Below are positions 10,693 to 22,994 of a DNA stretch of 64,000 bases, one piece after another. Location: the NCBI GenBank assembly GCA_964030475.1, contig CAXIPT010000026.1, forward strand, positions 127,538 through 191,537. The letters are read 5' to 3'. Position numbers and translations under genes: made by a program. Below the pieces are notes generated by a model. That model searched no databases and had not been told where the DNA came from. It saw only the letters and a list, made by a program, of their open reading frames with translations. The stretch's first letter is position 1; each line of letters opens with the position of its first letter. This DNA is from Tethya wilhelma (lineage: Eukaryota > Porifera > Demospongiae > Tethyida > Tethyidae).

Positions 10693-13600
10693 ATGTTTAC
10701 ACCTAATGCATTGAAAATTAACTGTGGATTCGCACGAACAGCTATTCGTGAGCTGACTCCCAAACAGAAGGGACCATATGGTCGTTCGGTTGATCATACT
10801 AAAAGGGAAACTGAATTCAAGAAGCTGTTTGAAAACACCACTATTCCTCAGGAGATCTTTAACATAGACACAAAAGGTGACTCCGCTTTTGGAAAAGCAT
10901 GCACTGCCATTCTAAACATGTTTTGCCTAAAATGGAAAAAACCTTTGCGAGATAAGTACGAATCTACATTATCAATGCACAATTGGAAAAAGATTCCAGC
11001 TATAAAACAAAAAAAACACAATATCTAACTGTGATGCCTGTAGCATTGAATTCTCCGAACTTCAGAATGCATTTCTTGGACGTCCAGTCTATGAGCACCC
11101 ATCATCAATCAGTTTGAATCTGACAAACACTGGGGCTGAGAAATCCGAAGTGCGAACAGTTCTAAAAGATCTAGACAACCTTTGGACATATAGACATGAC
11201 CACACATTCAGCAGTGTTGTACCAAAGCTTGCACCAGCATCGTAAAAGCCACACAAGACACGAAGAGAAAAGACAGAGAGACAAAGAGAAAACTAGCAAA
11301 CAATATCACACAACAAATTGGTGAAAAGGCTACTCTCACAATGTTAGCTGAACCTGAGTCTATGCAATCTTATAGTCAGAAACGACTAGCAATGTCATTA
11401 ACAAAGCCGGAATGTCCCGCTAAACGGTCAAAATCTCATTCTCCATCTGAGAGTAACCAAACATGGAATCATGATGAAGCCACGGAGCTATTATCTTCAC
11501 ATCCAGCTGATCAAAGGATCAATTGGACAAAAATGGCAAAGAGCATCAATATACGTGGGAAAAATGCTGGACAAGTTCTGAAAGAATTTGCAATCAGTCA
11601 TGGTTATGACATACAGGGTTTAGAACATTGAAAATCTCAACCACTTCCTCGAATTAGAAGCATCAAAAAGAAGCTACCAGGAAATGAAATTTCAATACCA
11701 GCACTGCCAACACCTAACTCAATTCTAGAAGAGAAAAAAAGCCTCATCAGGAATGGCACTCTATCAATTGGAGAACCATGTTCTCCATATCACATTACTA
11801 AAACTATTGTGTCAACAGAGGGTGATTACGAAAGAAGTAACCATTTCCGGTAGAAAGATTCCTCTACTTGAGATTCGTAGAAAACTACTTAAAAACAAGA
11901 GAAGTATATGAGATTACTTAGTGATGAGGACATTCAACACTTAACAAACGAGGAAACACGAAGCTTATTGTCCAAGCATCACTTCAATGTTTATTCAGAC
12001 GCAACACTAGAAGAGCTGCACAGCCTTCTTAAAACCAGTATGAGATCACGATCATTAGCCCTATGGCACAACAACTCCACCATTTTACAACAGGGATACA
12101 TTCTGTTTGCTATATGGGTTCTTTATGATCCTATTGTATTAGAGGAATTCAGACAGAAAAATGGTTATTCAGTCAAGAATCTTCAAGCTATAGTTGAGCA
12201 ACCCACAATTTATGATTGCACCTAGCACCTCATCACCTTCAGACCAGATTGGACTAATTGGTGACAGAATAGAGTGCTTGCAGGAACTAACAGAACAAAC
12301 AGTCAAATTAACAAGTGGAATCGACATCAATGACAACATGCGATTCTTTTGTGGTGATAAACCCGCTCAACAATTTGAGCGGGGAAAACAGATTAGTGGC
12401 TGCTACAAGTGTGGTGCATGTGGGTGTAGGGATACAGAGATGCAACAATTGGCTAACGTATTGGAATACAAGCCTAGGTTTCTAAAAGACCTTTAAGACT
12501 TAGCAATAGCTGGGAAGTATGGAGGTAAACCCAACACACTCAAGCCTCTGAAAAACTTGAAAGTAGCCAATTTGCGAGAGGAATTACAAGCTAGAAATTT
12601 TGCAACTACGGGATTTAAAAAGCCCGTAGTGGAGGAAATGCTTATTGGTGAACTCAAAGGAGTACTACACTTTTAACCCTCAACGCAACACAGACATTAC
12701 AGTCTTTAAATTTAGAGTCCTATGAAATATTGGACAGTGAACCCTTGCATGACTTCAAAGGCCATGCCATCAATCTGTTGCAAGAGCTCCCTCATCTTTT
12801 ACCACAACCAGACAAACAAAGGATTCAGCAAATAATTCAAACAACATTGCCACGTGGAAAGGTTAGTGGAGCATTGACAGTTATCAAAGTCTACCTGCAA
12901 TTGCTGAAGTGTCCTAATGTGGATGAAAAGGTGAAGGAGTTGATGGGTACATTAGTCTGGTTATCCCAGCTACTGTACGCCCCTGACAATGTTCGTACTC
13001 CTAAAACTGTTCTAATGCTGTACAATGTTGCATGGTTGCATCATGAACTCTGTTATGAGCTCATACCTCAACCCAAAGAGCAAACAAAAGAGCACTTTTA
13101 TGGTATCTACCTTCATGATTTGGTGGTACACAGCCCTACACAGTATGAAATAGTGAATGCTCGATCCATTAATGCAGAGAGTACGGAGAGGCTGTTCTCT
13201 CAAGTCAAGCACATCAGCTTAAGAGCGACAAATCGCAAACCAGACAATGTTTTAACAACCATTCTACTTAGCATGCAGGCTAGGGAGATAACTACAACAG
13301 AGGGATCAAAAGATGATGGCAGTGGTGTAACTGCCTTATCAAACAAGGACAAAGGAACAACAATCAGCAAATCATTCGCCAAACAGCACATTCATAGCTG
13401 GCAGGCTCATCTACAAAGAATTAGCCATTACTTACAATTTGGAGAAGGGATATGGTGGCAACATGAGGGAGATGGATACAGATTTTACGATGGAGACCGT
13501 GATTGTCCCTCAAGACCATGTGGGCCTACCCTAATGCACTTTAGGAATGCCAATATAAGGGATGTAACAGACAACACTACGACTGTGTGGAACAAAGTCC

Positions 13601-14278
13601 TAGAAAACAAAATGGTTCTACCAACACCTTACATTAGAGTGTTTTCTCAAGAAGGAGAATATGCTGGGAGGCGCTACTTTGATTCTAATGAGTCAACAGC
13701 AGCTGAAGATGAAGTTGTCATGTTTACATGTGAAGAGATGGAATGCGAGCAAACACATGAGTGCACTACCACTAAGCATTCAACAGACAAACTTACCACA
13801 ACAGAACTTCCCGACATGGATCTTAGTATCACAACAGAAAGTCATGAGATCGAAGAACCTGCAAGTAATGAAGAATGGAGTACAAATGAACAGGGAGTAA
13901 AAAAAACTTTGTACTTGAACAGGACCGTCTGTGTCTGCATACACCTATTAAACTAATGCTGCCAAGAAAGGTATTAGAGAACCATCTAGTGACATTCTAG
14001 CCGAATTTGACCAGCTAAGAAGCATTCTAAGGCAGGATAACAAACAGAATGATAGAGGATTATCAGGACATCTCAGACGTAAGTACAAAAGTTTGCTTGC
14101 AAAGCTACATACCATGGTAACGTCGAAGAAACATCGAATCAAGCAAGAGCTTACTAAAATGGAAAGATATCATTTCTTGGCCCATGGTATTGTTCCAACC
14201 AACTCAGAATATATGCAGTTACGTCGCAAGCTTGACTATGTAAGACTGATTATTAGTTCATGGTCTAAGTTTGAGTAA
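10693..14278 (+). pseudogene. decayed long gene of a sponge/cnidarian-type multicopy family with SAP-like helix
   Basis: Consecutive open pieces in different frames appear to be one protein or a small set of proteins. They are 10693-11245 (one frame change near 11025), 11341-11850, 11908-12240, 12194-12660 and 12730-14278 (frame changes near 13910-13960). Recognisable parts are a Cys cluster (GCYKCGACGCRD, about 12400), a SAP-like element (LKNLKVANLREELQARNF near 12545-12600), EPLHDFKGHAINLLQELPHL (12739-12798) and ESTERLFSQVKHISLRATNR (about 13175-13235). The order resembles hypothetical proteins I recall from cnidarians and sponges in which a Cys-rich part, a SAP-like helix and an EPLHD-GH motif follow each other. 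Whether it is a transposase is unresolved. Multiple stops and frameshifts indicate decay. The longest intact piece is 12730-13956, 408 codons. Confidence 0.6.
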
Positions 14279-14989
14279 CTCCTATCCCACATTTATGTCT
14301 TTTGCGTGTTCAATCTGTTAGCTTAATTGTCATGTTGTATGTATGTGTGTGTGTGCGGAATAATTTGTGTTTACATACATAATATTTGTCATTTCAAAAA
14401 TATATACGATGTGTACACTCAGGTGTAATTAACGTTGAACAGAAAGGTACAGGTTTGATTATAATGATGGGGTTCAACTTACATAATATTATGTCTGAGG
14501 TTTATGTGGTACTCCTAGCCATCAATACTGGTCCAATGTGAAGAGTCTCTACTGATGTGAATTAAGGTGAAGTCTTTTGCAAATGTGGTGGCTTTGAGAA
14601 AGCCAGTCTTTCTTTTTTACATGTAGTTTGTTTCTCAATATGCAAGAAGCGGTGTACACTCATAAACGACTTGTACCTGTATAAACACAGAAAGATTGTC
14701 AGTATGGCACCTCGGACAGACTTGATTAATAATTTTTGAATTTTGACTTTCTTTTGAGCAGTTATTACGCACGGATTCATAAACTCATGGAATATTAACA
14801 GCGTGATTTCATGCTATAAACTGACCTTTTGTACAAAATAGTGTGAAGAACCTAGTGCTTGTGAGTCCATTCCCTTCGTATACACAGCGAATGGTCTTGC
14901 TGGTAACAACGATGAGTATCGCTTGGCCATCTCGATCATTTCTCCTTGGCAATCGAGTATGGAGGTCTTTTTTCTCTCTCAAATTTGAA
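14279..14989. other. no supported feature
   Basis: AT-rich sequence between the decayed gene and the satellite array. No convincing coding, RNA or inverted-repeat signal was found. A single N lies at 14994, where the satellite array starts. Confidence 0.4.
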
Positions 14990-15806
14990 AAACNCAAAAA
15001 TATTTCTTTTGTGGTGATCAATGTTTTCAAGGCAAATAAAGTTTTTTGTGAAAAGTGTCCCTTTTAGATTTTCTAAGTCCATACTCATTCAAAAAAACTA
15101 AGTTCTTTACCTCTACAGTGAGAAAACTTAATTTTTCAACAACAATGTTTTTTACACCAAAAGAATGTTCCATGTGTTTAAACAAGTAAAAATTCACAAT
15201 AGTATTTCTTTTGTGGTGATCAATGTTTTCACGACAAAAAAAACCTGTTATGAAAAGTGTACTTTTGGTCTTAAAAACTTTTCTAATTCCAAAAAATCTA
15301 TGTTGTTTATCTCTACAGTGAGAAAACTTTGTTTTTCACCAACAATATTTTTTACACCAAGAGAATATTCCATGGGTTGAAAAAAGTAAAAGTTCACAAA
15401 AGTGTTGCTTTTGTGCTGAGAATTTTTTTTAAGGCAAAAAAAAAAGTTTTTAATGAAAAGTGTCCATTTTGGTCTTTGAAAATTTTGTGTCATTTGATGT
15501 TTTTTTGCACCAAGAGAATGTTCCATGTGTGAAACAAGTAAAAATTCACAAAAGTGTTTCTTTTGTGCTGAAAAATGTTTTCACGACTAAATAAAGGTTT
15601 TTAAAAGTGTCATTTTTGGTCTTAGAACATTTTCTAAGTCCATAGTCATTCCAAAAAACTTACTTCTGTATATCTCTTCTGTAAGAAAACTTTGTTTTTT
15701 ACCAACAATGTTTTTTACACCAAGAGAATATTCCATGTGTTGTAAAAAGTAAAATTTCACAAAAGTGTTTCTTTTGTGCCGAAAAATGTCTTCATGATAA
15801 AATTAA
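14990..15806. repeat. satellite array A (about 200-bp unit)
   Basis: About four diverged tandem units. Each carries the ordered landmarks AAGTCCATAGTCACTCAAA, AGTGAGAAAACTTTG, ACACCAAGAGAATGTTCC and AAAAGTGT.CTTTTTGGTCTTAGAAAA. The same unit forms array B at 26345-30405. Short open frames across it are by-products of a unit poor in stops. Confidence 0.85.
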
Positions 15807-16105
15807 ACAGACCACATGTATTTGACAGTAAGAAGTGGATAGGCACTATACTTTTAGAGATATGGCTTCTAAAAATGATCGCTACAATCACTTCATATAC
15901 TCTCTGTGTCATAATTATTCATGTTGTACATTGTAGTAAAACAACTTTGTAGTAGAATATTTGTATACTGATGAAGCGCTCGCTAAAAATTTCTTCCAAG
16001 TATTGCTAACAAAGAAGAAAGCCAAAAGCTAATTTGATAAGAAGACAGCAAGCAAGTAAGTGCTTATAAACTTGAGTGTAAAGTTAGCGGTTGGGTATTA
16101 AATAG
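15807..16105. mobile_element. fragment of Z-type element at the array edge
   Basis: The segment shows the same succession as the interior of element Z (23654-24704): a GGCAC.ATACTTTTAG.GATATGGCT phrase, then CATATACTCTC.GTG, then GAAGCGCTCGCTAAAAA. Ends were not resolved. Confidence 0.4.
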
Positions 16106-17153
16106 AATGGTAATATACAAATGAACAAAAGTGCAATAAAATTTCAAAATAATCATGTATTTTCTTTCTTTCACTCATCATAGTAAACAAAGATGTGTGA
16201 CAATTCAGTTTTAGAAACAAGTGATTCTTTTTATACTAATAACTACTAGCTATTAGCTGTATGTATGCTCAGAGAGCCATTTACAGACTACCAGGTCAAT
16301 CTATTGGTCAGTCTGTTTCGTACTCCTTTGTACTCATCAGCGTGACGTACTCCGTCTCTGTAGTTGTGTGTGTGTTTATGCATGTGCATATGTGTATGAC
16401 AGTACGTTACTGTACTACAAAATTACTTTAGTGAGCTTACTTTGTATGTATTTAGTGGGGGTGTCATGGTTATTCTGCTCTATAGTGTTCAATGGGAGCT
16501 ATGCATCATTTCTCTGTACTTTGTACAGTTCGAGTATTACCCGATATTACCCAGCTTGGATGTTTCCCACAGAACATGAGAAGTATAAACCACCAGTGTT
16601 AAATTTTATTGTTTTTTAGTTGTTCACTCACTCTATTCTCACTGTTCAATTGTGTCCAGCTTGTTTGCAGAGAGTACACACTATCTTTCTTCGTTTTACT
16701 GGTGGTGAGAGTATTGTCTGATTCACCATCTACTGTTGGTGGTGTTACAGTGGATGATGCAGCAGTTTGAACTCTAGGCTCTAGTGGGATTGTTGCCATA
16801 TAATCCCCTAGATTTGGACAAACAGAATCTTGGTGTTTTTCATCAACAAACTCTTGGAATTTCACATAGAAGTAAACTTGTCTCTCTTAGCTGAGTGTAA
16901 TTACTTCTGGCATATCAGATGGGTTTGGCCTCCAGTCTTTGTTTTGAGCATTAATCTCTCCTCTGTTTTGTCGCTGTCACTGTATTCCTTCATGGAAATG
17001 TAACCAGGAGTTTTGGAATTGAACACGATGTTGTACATCTTCATTCCCTTAGTTGCAGTTTGTTTAAAGTGATCTTTGAAAAAGGTTGCCTAGTCATATG
17101 TATGTAATAAAACTTTTCCTAAAGAGTGTAAAGAGAAAATAACATTCAAGTTG

Positions 17154-17781
17154 TTAACTCTTTAGGGCCGACAGCGCCAAAAGTCGCACACGCGTATTCT
17201 ACGATCACGTAATGTGCGATTTTTCGCATTTTTTATTTTATAGCCATAGCGTTTGAGCTATGAGCTTTAGACTTGCTGTGCAGTTAGGTAAGGAGGTGCT
17301 CTACTAAAATGCTAAGGAAGAGTCAAGTCTGATTAGTGGGAGGGGAGATATAAGCTTTAGAGTTCAAAGGTCGCGATCGCGGCGAGATCGTGACCTTTGG
17401 TTTTAAACTCACGTTTTTTTCTTAGTGCTTAGCAGGAGAAGCTTGACACTAGCTATAGAGGTGCAGGGAGGCTTAGGCTATTCCTGCATGCAAGCGCTTT
17501 TGCAGTGCTGCTCTTCATGCTGGAAAAAAAGCCTAAACTATGCAGGTCGTTTGGCGAACTTTGACCCCTTCTATTTTTGCAAGCTTTTAAGTTAATAAAT
17601 GCTAACTTAGAACTAAGTTGATATGGCCATGGCTTAGTACAACCATAGCTAAGCTCAACTAGCTACAAAAGAGAGTGACAAAGGCTAAAGCAAAAACAAA
17701 AATGTACAAAAACCAAGGTTAATTAAATATTCATAAAATCTAATTAAATATGCATAATAAATTTAGGCCCTAAAGAGTTAA
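17154..17781. mobile_element. TTAA-flanked MITE Y1 (piggyBac-like)
   Basis: A 620-bp insert (17158-17777) between TTAA copies at 17154 and 17778. Its terminal inverted repeat is CTCTTTAGGGCC / GGCCCTAAAGAG. The paralogous segment A has the near-empty site at 7124-7127 (TGAA in place of TTAA). TTAA duplication plus short TIRs is diagnostic of piggyBac-type transposition; assignment to that superfamily is by this signature only, since no transposase is present. Confidence 0.85.
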
Positions 17782-17801
17782 AAGCTACTTTTTACTGTTT
17801 A

Positions 17802-18454
17802 TTAACCGATTACCTGCGGTTGACGCGAAATCGCGTCATCGGCGTGGGTGTTTTAAACCACGGTTGACGCAAAATCGCGTCAAGGCTGCACTAGCGACTA
17901 TTTTGCAAGCTAAGCAATTATTCCTGAACTTTAAACTTTATATACGAATAGGTAAGGGACTACTCTACTAAAATATCAAGTCAGACTTAGAACTGCTAGT
18001 AAGGCGTGGCGCTACTCGTCGTCTGAGCAACTAACGGTCACGATCTTCGCGATCATGATGGTCGACTTTAGATCAACGTTTTTTCTACAACCCTTCAGAG
18101 GATAAGCTTGAAACTTGCTACGTAGGTGCAGGGATAGTTAGGCTAATAGCCATAGCATCCCTTTTGCAAGCGTTGCTGGCTAGCTAGAAAAAAAGCTTTA
18201 TACGCGCGGCTATATCCTAGGGTATTTGACCCTCCCGTATGTTAGGCTTTTTTTACCAGCAAAAGCTTCACTAAGCAACAAGACCTGGAGTATAGTAAGC
18301 TTGATTGTTGCTTAGCTGCATCATATAAAAAGGTTTGCCTAATCTTTACTTTAGAAGAAAAACAAAAAGAAGGCGTAGCTACTAAATATTTTAAATTTTA
18401 ATTTCGCCGTATGACGTCATTCACTTCAAAAGAATTCAGCGTATAATCGGTTAA
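17802..18454. mobile_element. TTAA-flanked MITE Y2 (piggyBac-like)
   Basis: A 645-bp insert (17806-18450) between TTAA at 17802 and 18451, with ends CCGATTACCTGCGGTTGACG and GCGTATAATCGG. Segment A has an exact empty site at 7100-7103 (complement of ACTGTTTATTAACCTTGTTG). Inside are two CG-rich palindromic phrases, GCGAAATCGCGTCA and AAAATCGCGTCAA. It is closely related to Y3 at 19173. Confidence 0.88.
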
Positions 18455-18655
18455 CCTTGTTGTGCATGGTTTACAACTGCAGAATCTTCGAGAATGTGAG
18501 CGATGTCATCCAGGCAGTTCAACTTTCTTATTCTAATTTAGGAGGCCAAAGCACCTCTCTGGTGAGAACTTGGGTGTTCAACAATGAGAAACGGCAAGGT
18601 AATCTTTGTGTTAAGACCGACCATAACTCTTCATGTTAGATATTGCATCATGTAT

Positions 18656-18688
18656 CTGTATATGTGTGTGTGTGTGTGTGTGTATGTT

Positions 18689-18723
<35 letters not shown>

Positions 18724-18726
18724 ATG
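18656..18726. repeat. TG microsatellite
   Basis: (TG)n with a few TATG interruptions, about 70 bp. Confidence 0.9.
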
Positions 18727-19352
18727 TAACAAGACTAACATACCTGTTCTTATTTTGCCCACTGCAGTTATCGGCATGAAGAGTCAGTTCTGTTTCCCTG
18801 AAATTGTGATTACTGAAATAATGATGCAGTTTGCTGATGATAATATTTGCTCTCTTGCCTGTATTTACTGCCTCATCAATTAGGTAACTGAGCTAAAATG
18901 TAAAGTCCATTGTAACAAGTGTTAGTATACGTGTATGGAATCACAACAGATTCCAAATATTGCACACTTTCTGGTGTTAAAAGTAGATGGGTCTCGGCTG
19001 TTGAGGGCTTTAAAGGTAATGAAACCTACATACATATGCATATTTTTTATATTCAGTAACCCATGTGAACATCACATGCATCATTAGACCGTTAAGTACG
19101 AATGACGGCTATAGACGTCTTTGAAAAGTTAGCACGTGCTCTGCAGCGTAGCGAATTAGCATTGAACTTTAACCGATTATACGCGGTTGACGCATCAATG
19201 AGTTAGAACTTCTTGTACTACTCGTCATTGAGCAACTAACAGTCACGATGTTCGCCATCAAGGTTATAGGGTTTAGAGCGACGTTTTTTCCACAACCCTT
19301 CAGAATATAAGCCTGAAACTGGCAATGTAGGTGCAGAGATAGTTAAGCTATA

Positions 19353-20216
19353 TGCCACAAGTAGAAAAAACATTGGAAATGTAATGAAATGGCCAAATCG
19401 TAAAAAGTAAGCAAACAAGATAGGAATGGTGGTCAGATTGAGTGAAGAGTTCATTTTGTGTGTCTCAGTTATGTTCATATCCCTAGCTCAATGACATAAT
19501 GGACACAGGAATGAACTCTTCTCTCAATCTGACCACCATTCCTATCTTGTTTGCTTACTTTTTATGATTTGGCCATTTCATTACATTTCCAATGTTTTTT
19601 CTACTTGTTTGTTCTATTTTTTTCTGTTGTATGTACCCTAGCAAATTCTCTACAGCAACTAATAGCTATGGTGGAGTTTTGTATCCAGTACATGCAGTAG
19701 TAGTGGAAACAGCAGAATCTGATAATATGAATTCTAAATAACGCACACTTGTATATGTGGAAAGGGTCGTCAACTTGATTTTCAAGTATCTAATGAATTA
19801 TTCATGAGTATAGAAATTTAATGGCTGCCATACGGAGAAGGCGCTTTTCGTTTTATATCTAGCGACTTAGCTAGAGAGATGAATAACCGATGCCAAAAGC
19901 GGTTGAAGACTAGGAAACCAAGTTTATTTGTTCAAGAATCAGCTCCTGAAAGTGAGCGCTCTCAGAGAAAAATGAGCGCAAGATAGAAGAATAAGAATAA
20001 GAAGATGGAGAAAATTGGAGGTTTGGCATATTTTAGTTTGGTACTTTAGCGATGGTTTTAGGCCATGTTTTTAGGCTTGTTAGAAAGAGAGAGTTAAATA
20101 GTAGCTTAAGAACCCTTTTTGTGCCAAGTGCTCATTTTTTGCAGAGTTATTTGCGTGAGTATTTGTATTGCGCTAATGGGGCATTCTCGTGCCATTCCTA
20201 TGTACCGTACTGGGAA
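19353..20216. mobile_element. family X arm nested in Y3
   Basis: A foldback MITE variant (about 19358-19612; TIR with TCAGATTGAGTGA at the hairpin) is followed by the X core with AAAGGGTCGTCAACTTGATT, a GAA-rich tract near 19999, and the end TACCGTACTGGGAAT at about 20216. It sits inside Y3 immediately left of the hAT insertion. Confidence 0.7.
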
Positions 20217-20222
20217 TAGCAT

Positions 20223-22994
20223 CAGTGGCGGATTCAGCATTACAAATAAGGGGGGGCACTCTATATGCTGTGCGGAGTGAAGCGGAGCACAGCACACTGT
20301 AGGGGGGTCTGGGGGCATCCTCCCCCGGGAAAATTTTGAAATTTAGCTGTTTATAGGTGCAATTTGGTGGCATTTAAGAGCCATTTACATTTTTTCAAGA
20401 AATCAAAGTAAAACACAATTATAAGGGATTGATTAGAGTCATCCTTCTTGGATGACGACAGGCATACATATCAACAATTGCATCATAATCTAGTTTCATA
20501 TCATGGTGGACATATAAAAGTATAAGGGAATTCAACCGATCTTGTCCCATTGTGGATCTTCGATCACTTTTTACAAACTTTAGAGCTGAATTTGCTCTCT
20601 CTGTACTTGCTGATGTAACTGGTGTAACTGAGAGAATATGCAGCACTGTTGATATGTTTGGATAGCTCTTAGGAGAATAGTGTGGACTAGCAAGTGTAGC
20701 TTGCAAAGAAGATGGGGTATCAGATTGACTAATGCTAGACCAAAATACTTTCCAACATCGAAGTTCTTGCATGAAGGTCTCAGCTGATGGAAGATCACAC
20801 TCAAATTGCTCACAAACCTTTTCAGCATCTTCTTGTGTTATGACTGCTGAATTACTAGGTAGCAACTGAAAGCCTCTCATAGTATTTTCATTGAGTTGTG
20901 TAAATCGATCATTAAAAGCTTGGATAAGATGGTCAAGGAAAGGCACAAATATGGTTCACCGCCAATATTCTTAGGCTTCAACATTGCTTCTGGATGTCTG
21001 TCTTCTACAGACTCTGGGAATAGTCATGCCATGTTCACCAGCCATATCTTCCATTGACTGAAAGATTGATTTGAATTCTTTCTCAGGATTTTTCCTTAAG
21101 TCACTGAAGACTTTCTTAATGGTTTCGATTTCTTTGTAGGCTGTAACAACATCCATTGCACACCCTTGTAGCAGCACACTAAGTGGCTTTGTGTAGCCAA
21201 ACATGTGGAGATTCACTTTAAAAGCTGCAATGAATCCTGATTTTTGGATGTTGTGAAGTAATCCTTGGGCTTCTGTTATTGTTTTTCCATCCCAATTCAT
21301 ATCATTATTTGTAGCTATTTCACTCAAGCAATCCAAAATACAATTGTACATGTTATCGAAGTCCTGTAAACTGGTGTGTCTCTCAACCCACCTTGTTTGA
21401 CACATGGTTTTCACTTTCGTCTTGGTCACTTTTGAACTCCCAACTAGAGATTCATTTACTTTGTCAATAGATCTCTCTAACTGTCTCTGGCGTTTTGGAA
21501 GAACAAGCCAACAGATAGGAGTGTTCCTAACATAACTTGTACTTCCGAGATCAAAGCAGTCTTAGATAGTACTAAATTGAGCTGATGACTGGCACAATGG
21601 TAGTACACAGCTTGGGGAACTATTCTCAAAAATTCAGCAGAACATCCCTTTAGCCTACCCGACATATTACCAGCCCCATCATAGGTCTGTGCTCTACACA
21701 TGCTAGGATCAATATTAGTCTGCTTGATCTGGCCAAGAATTTTCTGGCATATATTTTCTCCAGTAGTTTCTTCACAATCAATAAAAGACACCAATCGTTC
21801 AACAATTTCAGCACCCTTAAGATACCTTATTACTATACCTAGCTGTTCCCAGTTGGATACGTCAGTAACTTCATCAGCTTGTACACCGAAAAAGCCACTA
21901 ACAATTATCTCTTTTGCAATTATGTCAGTGAGATATTCCCCTATATATAGAAGTAATTCGTTTTGGGATGTTTTGGACATGTATGTAGCTCGTTTTGAGC
22001 ACGAAGCAAGGTATGACTCAAGAGCCAAGTCACCAGCATCAATTCGAAGCTGAACTAGTGCTTTGAAATTGCCTTGATTTAAATTGTCACTTGTTGAGTC
22101 ATCTCTATGCCCATGTAGAGCAATTCCTTGCCTTCCACAAAACTTTAAGCATGAGATAACACCTTTTAGAAATTGGCGATTTTGTTCTACTTGCCTTGCA
22201 CACTCCAAAGACAAAGAATGATCAATTCGCTTTTGTTCTCTTGTATATGTACCAGGAAATGCTTTCATCTTGGATTCAGCTGCCATATGATACTTCAACA
22301 TAGAATGGTTACTGAGAGCATCACGGCCTTTTTTCCAGTTATCAAAAGGTTCAGTTATTAATATCTCAGCACGTTGAGCAACACTTGCCGTACAAGGAAA
22401 AAGTATGCATGCAAGACAGAAAAGACCCTCTTTGGTCTTTGAGTACGCCAGGAATGAAAAGTCATCCAACCAGTCTCTGTTACAGTACCTTAAATATGTA
22501 CCACCTTTTCTTTTGGAGTCTTTGTATTCCTTGCCTGGGAACTTGTAAGATGACCCTGGAATACGTCTCTCAATCAGCTTGACCTTGATACTATCACTTG
22601 TTCTTTCTCCACTTGATACATATTCTGATATATCATACTCTGAATATTTCAAATCATGAAAGTGGGCTTAAAATAGAAATCAATAAAATACTCACTTTGC
22701 CTTACCATCAGTCAGAGTAATAGTGACAGAACTAGTTGTAGCGGCTTCAACCTCTGAGTTACTGTCTTGTACCGAGTCAGCCTGAGTACTATCATTGGTA
22801 GAAACTTTTGGTTTCTTAGCAAAGCCAAGAGAGAGCAAAGAAGTTTGCCGCTTTGCCATAGCTCAGCATGCCACGTGTAAATCTTGCACTTTGTACCATG
22901 CTTATTATAATCAAATTGCCCCACCTACAAAATCTAGCTAAGCTGAAAAAGGGGGGGCACGTGCCCTTCGTGCCCTGCGCTAGATCCGCCACTG
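20223..22994 (-). mobile_element. hAT transposon hAT1, 2.77 kb, with TIRs
   Basis: The ends are CAGTGGCGGATTCAGC at 20223 and GCTAGATCCGCCACTG at 22979-22994, a typical hAT TIR. AGCAT directly flanks both sides (20218-20222 and 22995-22999). The undisturbed Y2 paralogue has a single AGCAT at the corresponding place, which supports a 5-bp target duplication rather than the usual 8 bp. The element encodes the ZMYM1-like transposase listed separately, inserted on the minus strand. Confidence 0.88.
20419..22859 (-). pseudogene. ZMYM1-like hAT transposase, disrupted
   Basis: Exon 1 is 22859-22706 (MAKRQTSLLSLGFAKKPK...), with donor GTAAGG and a 39-bp intron; exon 2 runs from 22666. A TTF-type N-terminal domain (WLDDFSFLAYSKTKEGLFCL) is followed by a DUF4371/RNase H-like core (GVQADEVTDVSNWEQLGIV, TYDGAGNMSGR, YYHCASHQLNL, CQTRWVERH). 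The C-terminal dimerisation region reads SVTPVTSASTERANSALKF. Breaks: a frameshift near 21485 (after FFQNA) and two in-frame stops near 20950-20975, around VEA and before TIFVPFLDHL. Family members are usually 700-800 residues, as here. With three lesions it cannot make full-length enzyme, though the TIRs remain. A CACGTG lies 13 bp upstream of the ATG. Confidence 0.88.

Larger units (their letters stand above)
16106..18615 (-). repeat. segment B, inverted copy of 6948-8998, with gene remnant
   Basis: Reverse-complement homology to segment A is continuous once the TTAA elements at 17158-17777 and 17806-18450 are removed. On the minus strand 16865-16599 is open and reads FQEFVDEKHQDSVCPNLGDY... 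to SENRVSEQLKNNKI. Upstream on the same strand are NIVFNSKTPGYISMKEYSDS (near 17000) and LDDIAHILEDSAVVNHAQQ (about 18450-18520), so a single decayed gene probably crossed the whole segment. I do not recognise the protein. The better preservation in B and the stop codons in A show independent decay. Confidence 0.75.

Noticed and set aside
14990..15806. Possible CRISPR-like array of regularly spaced repeats
   Set aside because: The repeats are contiguous diverged units without unique spacers, and the context is eukaryotic.
20106..20373. Frames overlapping the left end of hAT1
   Set aside because: They lie across the transposon terminus and the X arm end, and have no homologous parts.
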